Positions 41,627 through 50,209 of a DNA stretch of 64,000 nt are shown here, one piece after another. The position numbers and the translations under genes are program-made. The notes under the pieces were generated by a model. The model was not told the DNA's origin. It saw only the letters and a list, made by a program, of their open reading frames with translations, and made no database searches. The stretch comes from Streptomyces sp. NBC_00258 (lineage in GTDB: Bacteria > Actinomycetota > Actinomycetes > Streptomycetales > Streptomycetaceae), in contig NZ_CP108081.1 in the NCBI RefSeq assembly GCF_036182465.1, forward strand, positions 7,874,001 through 7,938,000, in the 5' to 3' direction. Numbering within the stretch: position 1 is the first letter of the stretch; each line of letters starts with the position of its first letter.

Positions 41627-41893
41627 GTGAAGATCAAGCGTGCCTTGACGGCGCTGGGTATGACTGTCGCGGTTGGGGTCGTGCCCATGATGATGGCTAG
41701 CCCTGCCCAGGCCGATCAGATCGACTGTGTCGATTACCTGAGGTCCAAGAACTACGCCATCGGTGCGGGTGTGCGGTCGGCGTGCAGTTTCGACACTTGG
41801 ACCACCAAGCCGTTCTGCGTGGCCAAGCTGGCCTCTCTGGGGATTACCAACCAGACGCACATAACCGTGGCATGCAACAAGGCGAACGACTGA
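41627..41893 (+). CDS. Small secreted four-Cys protein
   Basis: This 88-aa precursor has a Sec signal peptide (MKIKRALTALGMTVAVGVVP and on) with an Ala-Gln-Ala cleavage site at 27-29. It leaves a ~59-residue mature protein with four Cys (DCVDYL, SACSFD, PFCVAK, VACNKA), probably two disulfides. GTG at 41627 has GGGAGG 7 nt upstream. I do not recognise the family. The DNA around it (41510-41900) is visibly less GC-rich than the neighbours, which suggests recent acquisition. It sits alone between clpX and a convergent membrane-protein gene. Confidence 0.8.
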   Translation: MKIKRALTALGMTVAVGVVPMMMASPAQADQIDCVDYLRSKNYAIGAGVRSACSFDTWTTKPFCVAKLASLGITNQTHITVACNKAND

Positions 41894-41941
41894 TGACTGC
41901 CCGAGCCTGTCGGTAGCTCTGCGCTGAGGGTTGAGCATGGC

Positions 41942-41980
41942 CAAGGGGGCCGTCGGGTTCGTTGATCGATGGCCCCCTTG
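41942..41980. terminator. Bidirectional hairpin terminator
   Basis: CAAGGGGGCC and GGCCCCCTTG form a 10-bp stem with a 19-nt loop, between the convergent secreted-protein and membrane-protein genes. Confidence 0.75.
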
Positions 41981-41994
41981 TGCCTGCCGGGTAC

Positions 41995-42936
41995 TCAGAT
42001 CTTGACGCGAACTTCCTTGCGGAGCTTGGCTGTCAGCTCGGCGGCCGCCGAGAGGTCGGCGCCCTTGCCCGCCATGGCGTTGGCCATGTCGATGTTGATG
42101 ATGACGCCGAGCGTGCTGTGGTCACCCCAGATGCACACCGGCATGCTGATCGACGAAGGGCCGGCGGCCGCGTCGCCGGACGCCTCGTCGTTCTTGAGCT
42201 TGGTTTCCTGGCACTTCAGGACCGCGCCGTCCAGCCCGCTGGGCGAGTAGCTCTTCGGGCTGCCGACGAGCTGGCCGTCCTCGGAGTCCTTGGTGGCCTC
42301 GTCCTTCAGGTCGGCGAACATGGCGTCGACGACCTTCTCCGGGTCCTCGATCTCGCCGTACACGCCCATGAATTGGATCATGTTCTGCGACAGCGGGTTG
42401 CTCTCGTCCCCGGCCACGTAGCCCGCATCGACGTCCTTGGCATTCTTGACGCCGTGCTTCTCGGCCTTCTTGACGTCGCTCGCGTCGAAGCCGCCGCCAC
42501 CGGCCTCTTCGCTCTTCTTGTACTCCGTGAGCACCGTCGCCGGAGTCGTCAGCTTGTGGGGGCCGTCGTCCGCGACGTCCGAGGAGCCGCTGCTGCCGCT
42601 TCCGACGACGAAGTACGCGCCGACCGCGATCGCCGCAACGACCGCGACCGCGCCGATGATGAGGCCCGTCTTCTTCTTGCCGCCGCCGGGAGCGGGCGGC
42701 ATCGGCGCGCCGTAGGGGGCGCCGGGGGGCTGCTGGCCGTAGCCGGGCTGCTGCGGCGGAACCCCGGGAGGGGCCTGCTGGGGGTACCCGTAGCCCGGCT
42801 GCTGCGGAGGCTGCTGCTGCGGGTATCCGTAGCCGGGCTGGGGGGCCTGCGGCTGCTGGCCGTAAGGACCCGGCTGACCGTACGGTCCGGGCTGCTGAGG
42901 CTGCCCGCCGTACGGGCCCGGCTGGTTGTAGCTCAT
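41995..42936 (-). CDS. Membrane protein with Pro/Gly/Gln/Tyr-rich N-terminus
   Basis: This 313-aa protein starts with about 85 residues of Pro/Gly/Gln/Tyr repeats (PGPYGQ, QPGYGYPQQ), cytoplasmic and probably disordered. A KKK stop and one TM helix (TGLIIGAVAVVAAIAVGAYF) follow. The extracellular domain of ~200 residues has two Cys (LKCQETK, MPVCIWGD). The layout is common in Streptomyces, but the domain function is unknown to me. ATG at 42936 has GGAGGGG about 9 nt upstream. It is divergent from valS. Confidence 0.8.
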   Translation of the reverse strand: MSYNQPGPYGGQPQQPGPYGQPGPYGQQPQAPQPGYGYPQQQPPQQPGYGYPQQAPPGVPPQQPGYGQQPPGAPYGAPMPPAPGGGKKKTGLIIGAVAVVAAIAVGAYFVVGSGSSGSSDVADDGPHKLTTPATVLTEYKKSEEAGGGGFDASDVKKAEKHGVKNAKDVDAGYVAGDESNPLSQNMIQFMGVYGEIEDPEKVVDAMFADLKDEATKDSEDGQLVGSPKSYSPSGLDGAVLKCQETKLKNDEASGDAAAGPSSISMPVCIWGDHSTLGVIINIDMANAMAGKGADLSAAAELTAKLRKEVRVKI

Positions 42937-43034
42937 TCTGGGTTCCCCTCCAGATGCTTATGTGTTCCGAACATCCTGACCCAAGGGAAGGGCGGGCGGA
43001 GCATCGGGGCCCTCACCGTTACCAAGTAATCGAG

Positions 43035-43064
43035 TTCAGAGCGAGCCGGTGACACCCCTAAACT
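43035..43064 (+). promoter_or_regulatory. Promoter of valS, apparently leaderless
   Basis: TTCAGA (43035-43040), an 18-nt spacer and TAAACT (43059-43064) place transcription start at about 43071, the first base of the GTG codon. No Shine-Dalgarno site precedes that codon. Confidence 0.6.
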
Positions 43065-43070
43065 GACCCC

Positions 43071-45701
43071 GTGACCGAGAACGCTCAGCAGCAGACGCCA
43101 GCCAACGCCCCCGAACTGCCGACCCAGTACGCGCCGGCCGAGGTAGAGGGGAAGCTGTACGAGCGCTGGGTGGAGCGGGGTTACTTCGCCGCCGACGCGA
43201 AGAGCGAGAAGCAGCCGTACACCATCGTCATTCCGCCGCCGAACGTCACCGGGTCGCTGCACCTGGGGCACGCCTTCCAGCACACGCTCATGGACGCGCT
43301 GACCAGGCGCAAGCGCATGCAGGGGTACGAGGCGCTGTGGCTGCCCGGCATGGACCACGCCGGTATCGCCACGCAGAACAAGGTCGAGCAGCAGCTTGCC
43401 GAGGAGGGCAAGTCGCGGCACGACCTCGGGCGCGAGGAGTTCGTCGAGCGCGTCTGGCAGTGGAAGGAGGAGTACGGCGGCAGGATCCTCGGACAGATGC
43501 GCCGGCTCGGGGACGGTGTGGACTGGGACCGTGAGCGGTTCACCATGGACGAAGGGCTGTCCAAGGCCGTCCAGACCATCTTCAAGAAGCTGTACGACGA
43601 CGAGCTGATCTACCGCGCCGAGCGCATCATCAACTGGTGTCCCCGCTGTCTGACGGCTATTTCGGACATCGAGGTGGAGTACCAGGAGGACGACGGCGAG
43701 CTCGTCTCCATCAAGTACGGCGAGGGTGACGAGACGCTCGTCGTCGCCACCACCCGCGCCGAGACGATGCTCGGTGACACCGCCGTCGCCGTTCACCCCG
43801 ACGACGAGCGCTACCGCCACCTCATCGGCAAGCGCATCAAGCTGCCGCTGACCGACCGCACCATCCCGGTCGTCGCGGACACGCACGTCGACCCCGAGTT
43901 CGGCACGGGTGCCGTCAAGGTCACCCCCGCCCACGACCCGAACGACTTCGCCATCGGCCGGCGCCACGGCCTGGAGTCGATCACGGTCATGGACGAGCGG
44001 GCGATCATCACCGTCCACGGCCCCTTCGAGGGACTCGACCGCTATGAGGCGCGTTCCGCCATCGTCGGCGCACTGCGCTCGCAGGGCCGGATCGTCGCCG
44101 AGAAGCGTCCGTACGTCCACAGCGTCGGGCACTGCTCGCGCTGCCGGACCACCATCGAGCCGCGGCAGTCCCTGCAGTGGTGGGTCAAGGTCGGACCGCT
44201 CGCGCAGGCCGCCGGTGACGCGGTCCGCGACGGCCGGGTGAAGATCCACCCCGAGGACATGTCGAAGCGGTACTTCGACTGGGTCGACAACCTCAACGAC
44301 TGGAACATCTCGCGTCAGCTGTGGTGGGGCCACCGCATCCCGATCTGGTACGGCCCGGACGGCGAGACGGTCTGCGTCGGCCCCGACGAGGAGCCGCCGG
44401 GCACCGAGGCCGAGGGCTGGAGGCAGGACACCGACGTCCTCGACACCTGGTTCTCGTCCGGCCTGTGGCCGTTCTCCACGCTCGGCTGGCCCGAACAGAC
44501 CCCGGACCTCAAGAAGTTCTACCCGACCGACGTCCTGCTCACCGGCCACGACATCATCTTCTTCTGGGTCGCCCGGATGATGATGTTCGGTCTGTACGCG
44601 ATGGACGGCGAGGTCCCCTTCAAGACCATCGCCCTGACCGGTCTGGTCCGCGACGAGCGCGGCAAGAAGATGTCGAAGTCGTTCGGCAACGTCGTCGACC
44701 CGCTCGACTGGATGGACGCGTACGGCTCCGACGCCGTCCGCTTCACCCTGGCCCGCGGAGCCAACCCCGGTACGGACGTGCCGATCGGCGAGGACTGGGT
44801 CCAGGCGTCCCGGAACTTCGCCAACAAGATCTGGAACGCGACGCGGTTCGCGCTGATGAACGGCGCGACGGTCGAGGGGCCGCTCCCGGACGCCTCCGAG
44901 ATGTCGGCGACGGACCGCTGGATCCTCTCCCGCCTCAACAAGACCGTCTCCCAAGTCGACGCGTTCTACGAGGACTTCCAGTTCGCGAAGCTCTCCGACG
45001 CGCTGTACCACTTCGCGTGGGACGAGGTCTTCGACTGGTACGTCGAGCTGTCGAAGACGACGTTCATGGCGGGCGGTGCCGCCGCCGACGTCAGCAAGCG
45101 GGTCCTCGGCGAGGTCCTGGACGTCACGCTGCGGCTGCTGCACCCGGTCGTCCCGTTCGTCACGGAGACGCTCTGGACCACCCTCACCGGTGGTGAGTCC
45201 GTCGTGATCGCGGACTGGCCCAAGGACAGCGGCTTCCGTGACATCGGCGCCGAGCGGGAGATCGAGACGCTTCAGCAGGTCATCACGGAGGTCCGCCGCT
45301 TCCGTGCCGACCAGGGGCTGCAGCCCGGCCAGCGGGTTCCGGCCCGGCTGACCCTCGACGGGACCGCCTTCGCCCCGCACGAGGCGGCCATCCGCCAGCT
45401 GCTGCGGCTCCAGCCCGAGGGCGACGCCTTCGCGGCGACGGCGACGCTGCCGGTCGCGGGGGCGCAGGTCGCGCTGGACCTCTCCGGCACGATCGACGTG
45501 GCGGCCGAGCGCAAGCGGCTTGCCAAGGACTTGGCCGCCGCCGAGAAGGAGAAGGCGCAGGCGAACGCGAAGCTCGGCAACGAGGCGTTCCTCGCGAAGG
45601 CTCCGGATCATGTCGTGGACAAGATCCGGGTGCGGCTGGCCAAGGCGGACGAGGACATCGCCCGTATCCAGGCCCAGCTGGAGGGGCTGCCTGCGGCGTA
45701 G
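43071..45701 (+). CDS. valS: Valyl-tRNA synthetase
   Basis: This enzyme charges tRNA-Val. It has 876 aa, class I. The HIGH-type motif is in VTGSLHLGHAFQHT and KMSKS is in GKKMSKSFGNVV. The editing (CP1) domain that clears mis-charged Thr lies at about 190-340 (ATTRAETMLGDTAVAVHP). Zinc-type Cys pairs occur in NWCPRC and HCSRCRT. The C-terminal coiled coil is visible (AAERKRLAKDLAAAEKEKAQ). The transcript seems leaderless, and no T-box is seen upstream. folC follows after 235 bp. Confidence 0.97.
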   Translation: MTENAQQQTPANAPELPTQYAPAEVEGKLYERWVERGYFAADAKSEKQPYTIVIPPPNVTGSLHLGHAFQHTLMDALTRRKRMQGYEALWLPGMDHAGIATQNKVEQQLAEEGKSRHDLGREEFVERVWQWKEEYGGRILGQMRRLGDGVDWDRERFTMDEGLSKAVQTIFKKLYDDELIYRAERIINWCPRCLTAISDIEVEYQEDDGELVSIKYGEGDETLVVATTRAETMLGDTAVAVHPDDERYRHLIGKRIKLPLTDRTIPVVADTHVDPEFGTGAVKVTPAHDPNDFAIGRRHGLESITVMDERAIITVHGPFEGLDRYEARSAIVGALRSQGRIVAEKRPYVHSVGHCSRCRTTIEPRQSLQWWVKVGPLAQAAGDAVRDGRVKIHPEDMSKRYFDWVDNLNDWNISRQLWWGHRIPIWYGPDGETVCVGPDEEPPGTEAEGWRQDTDVLDTWFSSGLWPFSTLGWPEQTPDLKKFYPTDVLLTGHDIIFFWVARMMMFGLYAMDGEVPFKTIALTGLVRDERGKKMSKSFGNVVDPLDWMDAYGSDAVRFTLARGANPGTDVPIGEDWVQASRNFANKIWNATRFALMNGATVEGPLPDASEMSATDRWILSRLNKTVSQVDAFYEDFQFAKLSDALYHFAWDEVFDWYVELSKTTFMAGGAAADVSKRVLGEVLDVTLRLLHPVVPFVTETLWTTLTGGESVVIADWPKDSGFRDIGAEREIETLQQVITEVRRFRADQGLQPGQRVPARLTLDGTAFAPHEAAIRQLLRLQPEGDAFAATATLPVAGAQVALDLSGTIDVAAERKRLAKDLAAAEKEKAQANAKLGNEAFLAKAPDHVVDKIRVRLAKADEDIARIQAQLEGLPAA

Positions 45702-45732
45702 CGCCTCTGATGCAGGTGAGCGTGCGTATGTG

Positions 45733-45772
45733 GCCGAGGGCCCCGGGACCTGGTGGTTCCGGGGCCCTCGGC
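45733..45772 (+). terminator. Hairpin terminator of valS
   Basis: An 18-bp stem with one wobble (core GAGGGCCCCGG/CCGGGGCCCTC) and a 4-nt loop begins about 30 nt after the valS stop. Confidence 0.85.
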
Positions 45773-45830
45773 GTACCCGTGCCCCGTCGTCCAGTGCTTC
45801 CGCCGGTTCGTTTTCGGCTGCGGGCCCGTT

Positions 45831-45857
45831 GTGGCTTGTCGCGCAGTTCCCCGCGCC
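45831..45857 (-). repeat. Family A half-element before folC
   Basis: The arm GCGCAGTTCCCCGCGCC with flank GTGGCTTGTC is present without a matching partner nearby. Confidence 0.65.
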
Positions 45858-45924
45858 GCTAAGAGGGCTGCGCCCTCCCCTCAAGACGGGGCCGCCCTCC
45901 CACGGCGGCAGCTGTGCGGCTCCG

Positions 45925-45930
45925 TAGACT
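45925..45930 (+). promoter_or_regulatory. -10 box of folC, apparently leaderless
   Basis: TAGACT ends 6 nt before the GTG start, so transcription would begin at or next to the start codon. No ribosome site is present and the -35 is not clear. Confidence 0.5.
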
Positions 45931-45936
45931 GGGTGT

Positions 45937-47451
45937 GTGAGTGAGCTCCCGCACGACAGCAGTGAGTCCGACCCGGCCGACCCGTTCGACGAGATCGTCG
46001 AGGCGGAGACCGGGCGCGATCCCGATCTCGCCGTGATCGAGGCCGGCAGCCGTACCCTGCGCACGCAGGGCGGGCCGCCGGAGTCCGACATTCCTGGGCG
46101 CCCGTCCGACCAGGAGACCGACAAGGCACTCCGTGAGGTCGAGGCCGAGCTCGCCACGCGCTGGGGCGAGACCAAGCTGGAACCGTCCGTGAGCCGCATC
46201 GCCGCGCTCATGGACGTGCTCGGGGAGCCGCAGCGCGCGTATCCCTCCATCCACATCACGGGGACGAACGGCAAGACGTCGACCGCCCGCATGGTCGAGG
46301 CCCTCCTCGGCGCCTTCGACCTGCGCACCGGGCGGTACACCTCGCCGCACGTCCAGTCGATCACCGAGCGGATCAGCCTGGACGGCGCCGCGATCCCCGC
46401 CGAGCGGTTCGTGGAGACGTACCGGGACATCCAGCCGTACGTCGAGATGGTCGACTCCCAGCAGGAGTTCCGCCTCTCCTTCTTCGAGGTCCTCACGGGC
46501 ATGGCGTACGCGGCCTTCGCGGACGCGCCCGTCGACGTGGCCGTCGTGGAGGTGGGGATGGGAGGCAGCTGGGACGCGACGAACGTGATCGACGGTGATG
46601 TCGCCGTTGTGACGCCGATCGATCTGGACCACACCGACCGGCTCGGTACCACCCCCGGGGAGATCGCCAAGGAGAAGGCCGGGATCGTCAAGCAGGACGC
46701 GACGGTGATCCTGGCCCAGCAGCCCGTCGACGCCGCCCAGGTGATGCTCAAGAAGGCCGTCGAGGTCGATGCCACAGTCGCCCGCGAGGGGCTCGAGTTC
46801 GGCGTCGTGAGCCGCCAGGTCGCCGTCGGCGGGCAGCTGCTGACTCTCCGGGGGCTGGGCGGGGAGTACGACGAGGTGTACATCCCGCTGCACGGGGCGT
46901 ACCAGGCGCACAACGCGGCGGTGGCGCTCGCCGCGGTGGAGGCGTTCTTCGGGGTCGGGTCCCAGCGGCCCGAGCCGCTCGACATCGACACGGTCCGCAA
47001 GGCCTTCGCGGCGGTGTCCTCGCCCGGGCGGCTGGAGATCGTGCGTCGGTCGCCGACGGTCGTGCTGGACGCCGCGCACAATCCGGCGGGGGCCCGGGCG
47101 ACCGCCGAGGGTGTCCGTGAGGTCTTCGACTTCAGCCGGCTGATCGGTGTCGTCGGGTCGAGCGGGGACAAGAACGTACGGGGGCTGCTGGAGGCCTTCG
47201 AGCCGATCTTCACCGAGGTCGTCGTCACGCAGAACTCCAGCCAGCGGGCCATGGACGTGGACTCGCTCGCCGCGATCGCCGTCGAGGTGTTCGGGGACGA
47301 CCGGGTGCAGGTCGAGTCCCGGCTGGACGACGCACTGGAGGCCGCGATCACGTTGGCCGAGGAAGAGGCGGAGTATGCCGGGGCCGGTGTGCTGGTGACC
47401 GGGTCCGTCATCACGGTGGGCGAGGCCCGGTTGCTGCTGGGGAGGGGCTGA
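45937..47451 (+). CDS. folC: Folylpolyglutamate synthase / dihydrofolate synthase
   Basis: This Mur-ligase-family enzyme adds glutamate to (dihydro)pteroate and folates. It has 504 aa with a ~60-residue acidic N-terminal extension. The ATP loop is HITGTNGKTSTARMV and the omega-loop region is TSPHVQSITERIS. EVGMGGSWDATNVI and DLDHTDRLG carry magnesium ligands, and the C-terminal domain has VVLDAAHNPAGARAT. The order valS-folC-DUF4233-ndk is typical of actinobacteria. Confidence 0.95.
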   Translation: MSELPHDSSESDPADPFDEIVEAETGRDPDLAVIEAGSRTLRTQGGPPESDIPGRPSDQETDKALREVEAELATRWGETKLEPSVSRIAALMDVLGEPQRAYPSIHITGTNGKTSTARMVEALLGAFDLRTGRYTSPHVQSITERISLDGAAIPAERFVETYRDIQPYVEMVDSQQEFRLSFFEVLTGMAYAAFADAPVDVAVVEVGMGGSWDATNVIDGDVAVVTPIDLDHTDRLGTTPGEIAKEKAGIVKQDATVILAQQPVDAAQVMLKKAVEVDATVAREGLEFGVVSRQVAVGGQLLTLRGLGGEYDEVYIPLHGAYQAHNAAVALAAVEAFFGVGSQRPEPLDIDTVRKAFAAVSSPGRLEIVRRSPTVVLDAAHNPAGARATAEGVREVFDFSRLIGVVGSSGDKNVRGLLEAFEPIFTEVVVTQNSSQRAMDVDSLAAIAVEVFGDDRVQVESRLDDALEAAITLAEEEAEYAGAGVLVTGSVITVGEARLLLGRG

Positions 47452-47454
47452 TCC

Positions 47455-47808
47455 GTGCGTACGCTCTGTGCTTCGACGCTGATCGGTGAGTTCTTCGTCA
47501 TCGGTTTCGCGGGGCTCGTCGCGATGAAGGATCCCGATCTGTCCATGACCACGGTCTGGACGGTGAGTGGGGTCGCGATGGTGTTGTGTCTGCTGCTCTG
47601 CGGGATGATCACGCGGCCGGGAGGCGTTCAGCTGGGCTGGGCGCTGCAGGTTTTGCTGATCGCGAGTGGGTTCGTCGTGCCGACCATGTTCTTCCTCGGG
47701 GCCGTTTTCGCCGCCCTGTGGTGGGCCTCGGTCCATTTCGGGCGGAAGGTGGAGGAGGCGAAGGCGCGGTTCGCCGCGCAGGCCGAGGCCGGGGGTAACA
47801 CGGCGTAG
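47455..47808 (+). CDS. DUF4233 membrane protein
   Basis: This 117-aa protein has four hydrophobic helices (STLIGEFFVIGFAGLVA, VSGVAMVLCLLLCGMI, ALQVLLIASGFVVPTMFFLG, VFAALWWASVHFG) and a charged tail. It is the conserved small membrane partner that follows folC in actinobacteria; its function is unknown. GTG at 47455 has GGAGG 9 nt upstream, placed inside the folC end, so it is translated with folC. Confidence 0.88.
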   Translation: MRTLCASTLIGEFFVIGFAGLVAMKDPDLSMTTVWTVSGVAMVLCLLLCGMITRPGGVQLGWALQVLLIASGFVVPTMFFLGAVFAALWWASVHFGRKVEEAKARFAAQAEAGGNTA

Positions 47809-47816
47809 GCGTTTTC

Positions 47817-47926
47817 CTCGCCCCCGCCGCCCCAACCCATTCCCGTCCCTTACTCAGGGGCTCCGCCCCCGAACCCCGCTCCTCAAACGCCGGAGGGGCC
47901 GAATTTCAGTGGGGGCGGCGGGGGCG
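47817..47926. repeat. Family B palindromic element, partial copy
   Basis: The outer arms CTCGCCCCCGCCGCCCC (47817-47833) and GGGGCGGCGGGGGCGA (ending 47926) enclose one central half-site CTCAAACGCCGGAGGGGC. The second central arm found at 15448-15467 is missing. Confidence 0.65.
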
Positions 47927-48052
47927 AAAACAGTCGGGGTGGCCCGTATCGGACCGGTCCACCCCGTAGCACCTGACGCTGCGTAACACGCACCCGGACA
48001 CGCCCTGTAGCCTCGGTCATCCGCACATCTGTGACCCGAAGGAGCCACCACC

Positions 48053-48466
48053 GTGAGCCAGCGCACCCTCGTCCTTCTCAAGCCCGACGCGGTCCGTCGC
48101 GGCCTGACCGGCGAGATCATCAGCCGCATCGAGCGCAAGGCCGGCTGGGAGATCACCGCGCTGGAGCTGCGCACGTTGGACCAGGACACGCTGGAGCAGC
48201 ACTACGGCGAGCACAAGGGCAAGCCCTTCTACGAGCCGCTGGTCGCCTTCATGGCCTCCGGCCCGGTCGTGGCACTGGTCGTCGAGGGCGAGCGCGTCAT
48301 CGAGGGCGTACGGGCGCTCGCGGGCCCGACCGACCCGATCGCCGCCGCCCCCGGCTCCATCCGTGGTGACTTCGGTGTGATCGTCCGGGAGAACCTGATC
48401 CACGCCTCCGACTCCGAGGAGTCCTCCGAGCGCGAGCTGAAGATCTTTTTCCCGGGCCTCGCCTGA
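48053..48466 (+). CDS. ndk: Nucleoside diphosphate kinase
   Basis: This enzyme transfers phosphate between nucleoside tri- and diphosphates. It has 137 aa. The catalytic His117 is in ENLIHASDS, and the Kpn-loop and base-binding residues lie in RALAGPTDPIAAAPGSIRG. GTG at 48053 has AAGGAG 8 nt upstream. The start MSQRTLVLLKPDAVRRG is standard. Confidence 0.97.
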   Translation: MSQRTLVLLKPDAVRRGLTGEIISRIERKAGWEITALELRTLDQDTLEQHYGEHKGKPFYEPLVAFMASGPVVALVVEGERVIEGVRALAGPTDPIAAAPGSIRGDFGVIVRENLIHASDSEESSERELKIFFPGLA

Positions 48467-48975
48467 CCGCTGCCCGACGGACCGACGGACCGACGGACCG
48501 AGGACCGACGCACCCCGAGGCCCGCGCCACTCGCGGGCCGACGGGTGGCGGACCGGACGCGATGAGCGCCCAGGCCGCCACGTCCGGGCCCGTCAGGGCC
48601 GGCGTCCGGGCCCAGCCCGGTCCGGTCGGCCCACCCGGGCACCTGTTGTTCAGCCCGTACCCACCCATTTGCCCTACCGAGAACCCGCCCCGCCAAGAAT
48701 CTTCTGATGTCATGTCAGGCACCTGGGCTTCTGACCTGGGGGCGGCGCACAATGGCAGCTGTCGGTTGGCATATGCGTGGCGATCGAGGGAACGCGTTCC
48801 CCCGATGGACCGTCTCCAGAAGCGGGGCGGCACGTCATCTGGTCACAATGGCGAAGACCCTCGCGCGGTGTTCGTGCAGGCGAGACTACGATGGAAGCCT
48901 TCACGTCACAGCGCTCACCCTCGCCGACCTAAAAAGCCATCAAAAGCTCCACTTGGGAAGGCCAGACGAATCCTG
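48467..48975. other. Intergenic region with tandem repeats and mreB promoters
   Basis: Just after ndk an 8-bp unit, gacggacc, is repeated more than three times (48476-48510). Further on, TACGAT near 48886-48891 could be a -10 for mreB, which in S. coelicolor is known to have several promoters. An 89-codon frame here is listed among the rejected items. Confidence 0.5.
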
Positions 48976-50007
48976 ATGGGGAACTCAATGTCGTTCATCG
49001 GCCGTGACATGGCTGTCGACCTCGGGACCGCCAACACGCTGGTGTACGTCAGGGGTCGCGGGATCGTACTCAACGAGCCGTCCGTCGTCGCGATCAACAC
49101 CAACACCGGTGGCATCCTCGCGGTCGGCGCGGAAGCGAAGAAGATGATCGGGCGGACGCCGGGCAACATCGTTGCCGTGCGCCCGCTGAAGGACGGTGTC
49201 ATCGCCGACTTCGAGATCACCGAGCGCATGCTCCGCTACTTCATCCTGAAGATCCACAAGCGGCGCTATCTCGCCCGTCCTCGCGTCGTCGTCTGTGTGC
49301 CCTCGGGCATCACGGGCGTCGAGCGCCGTGCCGTCATCGAGGCGTCGTCCCAGGCCGGCGCCCGCCAGGTGCACATCATCGAGGAGCCCATGGCCGCGGC
49401 CATCGGTTCCGGCCTGCCGGTCCACGAGGCCACGGGCAACATGGTGGTGGACATCGGCGGCGGCACCACGGAGGTCGCGGTCATCTCGCTCGGCGGAATC
49501 GTCACGGCACAGTCCATCCGTGTCGCCGGCGACGAGCTGGACAACGCGATCATCCAGCACATCAAGAAGGAGTACTCGCTCCTTCTCGGTGAGCGGACGG
49601 CCGAACAGATCAAGATCACGATCGGTTCCGCGTACGACCTCGACAATGACGAACACACCGAAATCCGCGGCCGGGACCTGGTCTCCGGCCTCCCGAAGAC
49701 CGTTGTCATCTCGGCCGCCGAAGTCCGGAAGGCGATCGAGGAGCCCGTCAACGCCATCGTCGACGCGGTCAAGACCACCCTCGACAAGTGCCCGCCGGAG
49801 CTGTCCGGCGACGTCATGGACCGCGGGATCGTGCTCACCGGTGGCGGCGCCCTGCTGCGCGGCCTCGACGAGCGGCTGCGTCGCGAGACCGGCATGCCGA
49901 TCCATATCGCGGAGGATCCGCTCGACAGCGTGGCGCTCGGCTCCGGCAAGTGTGTCGAGGAGTTCGAGGCGCTCCAGCAGGTTCTGGACGCCCAGCCGCG
50001 CAGATGA
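48976..50007 (+). CDS. mreB: Actin-like cytoskeletal protein MreB
   Basis: This is a filament-forming ATPase; in Streptomyces it acts mainly in spore-wall synthesis. It has 343 aa. The phosphate and nucleotide motifs are present: DMAVDLGTANTLVYV, VVDIGGGTTEVAVISLGG and RGIVLTGGGALLRGLD. ATG 48976 is the usual annotation, but ATG 48988 (MSFIGRDM) has the better ribosome site GGGGA. It is first gene of the mre cluster. Confidence 0.97.
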   Translation: MGNSMSFIGRDMAVDLGTANTLVYVRGRGIVLNEPSVVAINTNTGGILAVGAEAKKMIGRTPGNIVAVRPLKDGVIADFEITERMLRYFILKIHKRRYLARPRVVVCVPSGITGVERRAVIEASSQAGARQVHIIEEPMAAAIGSGLPVHEATGNMVVDIGGGTTEVAVISLGGIVTAQSIRVAGDELDNAIIQHIKKEYSLLLGERTAEQIKITIGSAYDLDNDEHTEIRGRDLVSGLPKTVVISAAEVRKAIEEPVNAIVDAVKTTLDKCPPELSGDVMDRGIVLTGGGALLRGLDERLRRETGMPIHIAEDPLDSVALGSGKCVEEFEALQQVLDAQPRR

Positions 50008-50021
50008 CGTAACGCTTCGAT

Positions 50022-50057
50022 TCCGCCGTACGGGATGATCCCTTCTCGTACGGCGGA
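50022..50057 (+). terminator. Hairpin after mreB
   Basis: TCCGCCGTACG and its complement (50022-50032, 50047-50057) form an 11-bp stem with a 14-nt loop, 15 nt after the stop. It may partly separate mreB from mreC. Confidence 0.7.
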
Positions 50058-50209
50058 TCGTTGATATTCAGGCATAAGCTCCCCCATAACGCCGCCCGCA
50101 GGTCCGCACTCCCGGGTCCGCACTCCGGGGATTTTCCGGGTGAGTCATACACGTATTCGACACACGCACTCGACACACGTATTCGACGAGGAAGGCACGG
50201 CCGCCGCAC

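Noticed and set aside
42950..43070. A possible T-box riboswitch before valS
   Set aside because: The putative promoter leaves no leader RNA, and no T-box sequence or specifier loop is visible.
42933..47612. A 1559-codon open frame on the minus strand
   Set aside because: It lies antisense to valS and folC, whose products are certain. High GC keeps stop codons rare in the opposite frame, and the translation is low-complexity with no known domain.
45859..47835. A second long minus-strand frame across folC and the DUF4233 gene
   Set aside because: It is the same GC-driven shadow of real plus-strand genes, with no ribosome site.
48476..48510. 8-bp tandem repeat after ndk as a terminator
   Set aside because: The units are direct, not inverted, so they form no hairpin.
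48707..48976. An 89-codon frame ending on the mreB start (TGATG)
   Set aside because: The overlap looks like coupling, but the protein is unlike anything known, the ribosome site is poor, and the region is expected to hold the mreB promoters.
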